DNA of 9,399 bases, taken from contig CANPVI010000047.1 of NCBI GenBank assembly GCA_947581665.1, positions 1 to 9,399 of the forward strand, read 5' to 3'. The translations under genes were made by a program, and so were the position numbers. The stretch's first letter is position 1. Each line of letters begins with the position of its first letter. The DNA comes from an uncultured Atopobiaceae bacterium. GTDB taxonomy: Bacteria > Actinomycetota > Coriobacteriia > Coriobacteriales > Atopobiaceae. The notes below the pieces were generated by a model. That model was not told where the DNA came from. It did not search any database and saw only the letters and a list, made by a program, of their open reading frames with translations. Positions 5,940-9,399 of this stretch are shown piece by piece.

Positions 5940-6740
5940 GTGTTCAACCCCACACTGGGCGCCATCGGTGCGCCTGAGTTGGAACTCATCGGCGACGCGT
6001 CACGTCCCTTTGGCGTGACGCTCGCCTTTTCCGGCCGTCGTGGTGGTGTGTCCGAGGGGCCGTATCGTTCGCTGAACATCGGGAGCCGCGTGGGGGACGA
6101 CCCCGCCCACGTGGCGAAGAACCGCCTTCGGCTCCTCGAGGCGCTCGGCGCGGGCGATCTCGCGCCGAGGATCGTGAATCCGAAGCAAGTCCATGGGACG
6201 GCCATCGCCTCGCTCACCGATGCCTCCGAGGGGGCCCTCGACGCCTTTCGCGAGGCGGCCGAGGCGGGAGCGGACGCGCTCTGCGTGAGCGCCCCCGAAG
6301 TGCCGGTGCTCCTCGGTTTCGCGGACTGCGTTCCGGTGGTACTCGCGTGTGAGGGCGGCTTCGCCGTGGTGCATTCGGGCTGGCGGGGCACGCTCGCGCG
6401 CATCTCGGCGCTCGCCGTGCGCGAACTCGCGCGCATCACCTCCTCCTCGCCGCGCGAGGTCCTCGCCTACGTCGGCCCCCACATCCAAGCGGCCGACTAC
6501 GAGGTATCCCGAGAGCTCCTCGACCAATTCGTCGACGAGTTCGGACCGAGCGTCGCCTCGGGCAATCGCCACCTCTCGCTTTCCCGCGCGATCCGCATCG
6601 CCCTCGCCTCCGAGGGCGTGCCCCAGGAGAACCTCTGCCTTTGCGATGTCTCGACGTTCTCGGAGCCCGAGCGCTATTTCTCCCACCGGCGCGACGGTGC
6701 GCCAAGCGGAAGGCAGGGGGCGATCGCATGGCTCGGCTAA
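5940..6740 (+). CDS. pgeF: PgeF/YfiH-family multicopper-oxidase-fold (laccase domain) protein
   Basis: 266 residues from GTG 5940. Family members (E. coli YfiH/PgeF, B. subtilis YlmD) are cytoplasmic. E. coli PgeF edits peptidoglycan precursors by removing L-Ser or Gly wrongly added by MurC; other homologues show purine nucleoside deaminase or phosphorylase activity. Metal-site residues are visible: His85 in KQVHG, Cys130 in FADCVPV and His145 in HSGWRG. The end carries the family motif FSHRRDG...GRQGAIAW. The common Cys-containing motif near GPCIGPCCYEV reads GPHIQAADYEV here. The start is uncertain: GTG 5940 has only a weak AGG (5930-5932), and TTG 5979 is an in-frame alternative. Translation may rely on coupling to ftsZ, which ends 8 bases upstream. 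Location after ftsZ is common, but the usual ylmE and sepF do not follow. Confidence 0.9.
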   Translation: MFNPTLGAIGAPELELIGDASRPFGVTLAFSGRRGGVSEGPYRSLNIGSRVGDDPAHVAKNRLRLLEALGAGDLAPRIVNPKQVHGTAIASLTDASEGALDAFREAAEAGADALCVSAPEVPVLLGFADCVPVVLACEGGFAVVHSGWRGTLARISALAVRELARITSSSPREVLAYVGPHIQAADYEVSRELLDQFVDEFGPSVASGNRHLSLSRAIRIALASEGVPQENLCLCDVSTFSEPERYFSHRRDGAPSGRQGAIAWLG

Positions 6741-7570
6741 GGCGCGCGCTCCCGCTCCTCGCGGCCTCGGTCCTCGCACTCGCGCTGTCCGCCTGCGGTT
6801 CCTCTGAACACGGGGTACTCACGGTCGCGGGTTCCACGACCGTGCTCCCGATTGCCGAGATCGCCGCGGAGGACTTCGAGGAGGAGAGCGGCGTCCAGGT
6901 GCTCGTCTCGGGCCTCGGCTCCTCGGCGGGCATCGAGGCGGTCATCAACGGCACCGCCGACGTGGCCACCTCGAGCCGCGACCTCACGCCCGAGGAGGCC
7001 AACCAGGGCCTCTCGCAGTACGCGGTGGCCCACGATGGCATCGCCGTCATCGTGAACGACGACAACCCCGTGGACAACGTGACGCTCGACCAGCTTCGCG
7101 GCATCTACGCGGGTGAGATCGACAACTGGAGCGCGCTCGGAGGCCCCGATCTGGCCATCCAGGTGGTGAACCGCGACGAGGCCTCCGGCACGCGCGAGGC
7201 GTTCCGCACGATCGTCATGCGCGGCACGCCCTTCGATCGCACTGCGGCGGTGCTTCCGGGCACGGGCCAGGTGCGCGACGTCGTCTCGCGCACGCCGGGC
7301 GCCATCGGCTACATCTCCATCGGATTCGTGGAGAACCGCTTCACGAACGCCACGGTGAAGACCCTCGACGTCGACGGTGTCGAGCCCACGGAGGCCAATC
7401 TCGAATCGAGCGCCTATCCGCTCTCGCGCGACCTCTACTTCTTCACGAAGGGGGCCGCCGAGGGGGAGGCGAAGGCGTTCATCGATTACGTGCGCTCGAG
7501 CACCATGGACGCCACCATCCGCGATGCCGGCTACGTGCCGGTGGGCGAGGGAGGTGGAGACGATGCCTGA
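6728..7570 (+). CDS. pstS: PstS, phosphate-binding lipoprotein of the Pst ABC transporter
   Basis: 280 residues. PstS binds inorganic phosphate outside the membrane and passes it to the PstC-PstA channel. A lipoprotein signal is clear: RLRR, a hydrophobic stretch (8-20), then lipobox LSAC with Cys23 as the lipidated residue. The mature protein has the PBP-like phosphate site motifs AGSTTVLP near its start, SRDLTPEE (the TSSRDL region) and RDEASGTREAF in the middle. At 280 residues it belongs to the shorter class of PstS proteins. ATG 6728 overlaps the last 13 bases of pgeF in another frame. AGGGGG (6715-6720), 7 bases upstream, is the ribosome site. Frame extension upstream to 6641 overlaps pgeF and lacks a signal peptide at its start. 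No separate promoter or Pho-type box is visible in the overlap, so expression probably depends on upstream transcripts or a promoter within pgeF. Confidence 0.95.
   Translation: MARLRRALPLLAASVLALALSACGSSEHGVLTVAGSTTVLPIAEIAAEDFEEESGVQVLVSGLGSSAGIEAVINGTADVATSSRDLTPEEANQGLSQYAVAHDGIAVIVNDDNPVDNVTLDQLRGIYAGEIDNWSALGGPDLAIQVVNRDEASGTREAFRTIVMRGTPFDRTAAVLPGTGQVRDVVSRTPGAIGYISIGFVENRFTNATVKTLDVDGVEPTEANLESSAYPLSRDLYFFTKGAAEGEAKAFIDYVRSSTMDATIRDAGYVPVGEGGGDDA
7550..7556 (+). promoter_or_regulatory. Ribosome binding site for pstCA inside the end of pstS
   Basis: GGAGGTG, 6 bases before ATG 7563 (8 counted from GGAGG), lies in the last codons of pstS and explains its Gly-rich end (GEGGGDDA). The pstS stop TGA (7568-7570) is downstream of the pstCA ATG, an 8-base overlap typical of translational coupling. 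Confidence 0.75.
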
Positions 7571-9399
7571 TCCTCTGTCCACTCCCTCGAGCATGATCGA
7601 GGACGTGCGTCGCGCGCAGGGCACGGGCCGCGTGCCGGGCGATCTCGTCAAGCCGCCGCACCTCCAAGACATCAGCCCGAACTCGCGCAAGGCCTATTCA
7701 CGTGGCCTGAAGCTCGTCGACCGGCGCACCTACGTGAAGGAGCGGGCGCTCGAGTGGCTCTTCTTCGCGTGTGCGTTCGTGGCGGTGGTGGCGGTCTTCC
7801 TCATCTTCGCCTTCACGATCTATCGTGCGGTGCCCGTGCTCACCGACATCGGCCTCGGCGAGTTCTTCGGGCTCGATTGGGCGCCCTCGGAGGGCTCCTA
7901 CGGCATCATCGCGCTGCTCTTGGGGTCGCTGCTCGTGTGCGCGGGTTCGCTCGCGCTCGGGGTGCCCCTCGCAATCGGCTGCGCGGTCTACCTCGTGGAG
8001 ATCGCCTCGAAGCGCGTGTCTCGCATCGTGTCCACGGCGGTCGACCTGCTCGCCGGAGTGCCGAGCGTCATCTTCGGCTTCTTCGGCCTCGTGATGCTGC
8101 GTCCGCTCATCGCCGACCTCACGGGTGGCATGGGCTTCGGCGCGCTCACCGCCTGGCTCGTGCTCGCGATCATGATCGTGCCCACCATCACCACTCTCAC
8201 GATGGACGCCCTGCGCTCCATTCCCATGGGCGTGCGCGAGGCGTCCTATTCCATGGGCGCCACGAAATGGCAGACCATCTACAAGGTCGTGCTCCCCGCC
8301 GCGAAGCTCGGCATCGTGAACGCCGTCGTGCTCGGCATGGGCCGCGCCATCGGCGAGACGATGGCCGTGCTCATGGTGGTGGGAAACGCCCCCGTCGTGC
8401 CCGAATCCATCTCGAGCCCCGTCTCCACGCTCACGAGCCAGATCGCGCTCGACATGGGCTATTCCTCGGGCCTGCACCGCGCGGCGCTCTTCGGCATGGG
8501 CGTGGTGCTCTTCGTGATCTCCGCGTCGCTCGTGGGCGTCGTGCGGCTCGTCTCGCGCGACCGCGAGGAGCACGTGGACAGCCGCGAGGCCGAACGCGAG
8601 CGGGAGAAGCGCGAGCGCCTCACGAAGGCCACGCCGGTCGAGCTCGCCACCGAGGGCCCGGATCTCTCGAGCACCCAGCTCGCGCGCGAGGCGGAGATGC
8701 AGGAGAACTCCCGAAAGCGCATCAAGCGCCACCTCCAAAACGGCTCGAGCGCGAAGGTGAGCAAGAATGTGACGAACGCGACGATGGTCACCGTCTTCAA
8801 GGCGGCGGGTTGGCTCGCGACGGGCGTGCTCGCGATCATCATCGCGTTCGTGGCGTGGAACGGCCTGCCGGTGATGTCGCTCGACTTCATCTTCGGCTGG
8901 CCGGAGGGCGTGAATGCCGAGGGCGGCATCTTCCCGACGATCGTGAGCTCGCTCTACGTGACGGTGCTCGCCATGCTCATCTGCGCGCCGATAGCCATTC
9001 TCGCAGCCGTCTACCTCGCGGAGTACGCGAAGCAGGGACGCCGCGTGGCGTTCATCCGCTATGCCGCGGACACGCTCTCCTCGGTGCCCTCCATCGTCAT
9101 GGGACTCTTCGGCTTCGCGCTCTTCGTGGAGGCGTTCGGCTTCGGCCTCTCGATGCTCTCGGCGGCCCTCGCGCTCGCGCTCATGATGCTTCCCATCGTG
9201 ATGCGCACGACCGAGGAGGCCATCCGCGCCGTGCCCCGCTACATCCGCTGGGGCGCCTACGGCCTCGGTGCCACGAAGTGGCAGACCGTCTCGCGAGTCG
9301 TGCTCCCCACGGCCTTCCCGAGGATCGCCACCGGCATCGTGCTCGCCATCGGCCGCGCGGTGGGGGAGACGGCCGTCGTGCTCTACACGATGGGCCAGG
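7563..9399 (+). CDS. PstC-PstA fused phosphate ABC transporter permease, 3' end missing
   Basis: The frame is open for 612 codons from ATG 7563 to the window edge with no stop, so the gene is partial. It joins two permeases that are normally separate and form the membrane channel for phosphate. The PstC half (about 1-330) has a 60-residue cytoplasmic start, a first helix at about 64-86, further helices at about 114-140, 160-180 and 190-215, and the ATPase-contacting EAA loop from Glu226 (EASYSMGATKWQT), then helices near 250-272 and 305-330. A charged linker (about 331-407; Arg, Glu, Lys) follows. The PstA half begins with a helix at about 411-433, has more helices from 457, and a second EAA loop with GATKWQT from Gly569 and GRAVGETA. 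The two loops sit 337 residues apart and share 19 of 21 bases (8256-8276, 9267-9287). I translated the linker codon by codon and found no frameshift or stop. A pstB ATPase gene is expected beyond the window. Confidence 0.92.
   Translation, partial: MPDPLSTPSSMIEDVRRAQGTGRVPGDLVKPPHLQDISPNSRKAYSRGLKLVDRRTYVKERALEWLFFACAFVAVVAVFLIFAFTIYRAVPVLTDIGLGEFFGLDWAPSEGSYGIIALLLGSLLVCAGSLALGVPLAIGCAVYLVEIASKRVSRIVSTAVDLLAGVPSVIFGFFGLVMLRPLIADLTGGMGFGALTAWLVLAIMIVPTITTLTMDALRSIPMGVREASYSMGATKWQTIYKVVLPAAKLGIVNAVVLGMGRAIGETMAVLMVVGNAPVVPESISSPVSTLTSQIALDMGYSSGLHRAALFGMGVVLFVISASLVGVVRLVSRDREEHVDSREAEREREKRERLTKATPVELATEGPDLSSTQLAREAEMQENSRKRIKRHLQNGSSAKVSKNVTNATMVTVFKAAGWLATGVLAIIIAFVAWNGLPVMSLDFIFGWPEGVNAEGGIFPTIVSSLYVTVLAMLICAPIAILAAVYLAEYAKQGRRVAFIRYAADTLSSVPSIVMGLFGFALFVEAFGFGLSMLSAALALALMMLPIVMRTTEEAIRAVPRYIRWGAYGLGATKWQTVSRVVLPTAFPRIATGIVLAIGRAVGETAVVLYTMGQ

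Noticed and set aside
8256..9287. 19-of-21-base direct repeat between 8256-8276 and 9267-9287 as a recombination or mobile repeat
   Set aside because: Both copies encode the conserved GATKWQT EAA-loop of homologous permease halves; shared ancestry and codon bias explain it.

Overview
The window looks like chromosomal DNA from a GC-rich actinobacterium. The coding style is strongly GC-ending (GCC, CTC, GAG). The FtsZ and MurG sequences, and the order ftsW-murG-murC-ftsQ-ftsZ with no ftsA, suggest the class Coriobacteriia, perhaps an Eggerthellaceae relative. That placement is inference from recalled family sequences, not a search. All genes are on the + strand and coding is dense. I see no tRNA, rRNA, CRISPR array, insertion sequence or phage gene.

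Region 1 (1-4579) is the end of a division and cell wall (dcw) cluster. It holds the 3' part of ftsW (septal peptidoglycan polymerase), murG (lipid II synthesis), murC (L-alanine ligase) and ftsQ/divIB (divisome scaffold). Gaps are 2, 64 and 15 bases, so this is probably one operon. FtsQ carries an unusual cytoplasmic tail of about 130 residues rich in Lys, Ala, Arg and Pro. FtsW ends in a basic disordered tail of about 99 residues.

Region 2 (4580-4827) is the only sizeable non-coding stretch, 248 bases, and is visibly more AT-rich than the rest. It contains a hairpin just after ftsQ, two candidate promoters, a perfect 10-bp GC-rich hairpin and a strong Shine-Dalgarno site before ftsZ. It looks like the control region for ftsZ.

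Region 3 (4828-6740) holds ftsZ and, 8 bases downstream, a pgeF/YfiH-family gene. E. coli PgeF removes peptidoglycan precursors carrying the wrong first amino acid added by MurC, so this gene fits the cluster.

Region 4 (6728-9399) is a high-affinity phosphate transporter. pstS (lipoprotein) overlaps the end of pgeF by 13 bases. A single reading frame then encodes PstC joined to PstA by a charged linker of about 75 residues, and it runs off the window. Phosphate uptake genes are thus physically, and probably translationally, coupled to the division cluster, with no room for a promoter between genes. The most distinctive points are the PstC-PstA fusion, the histone H1-like FtsQ tail, the structured ftsZ leader and the pgeF-pst junction. 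No wholly unknown gene family was found.
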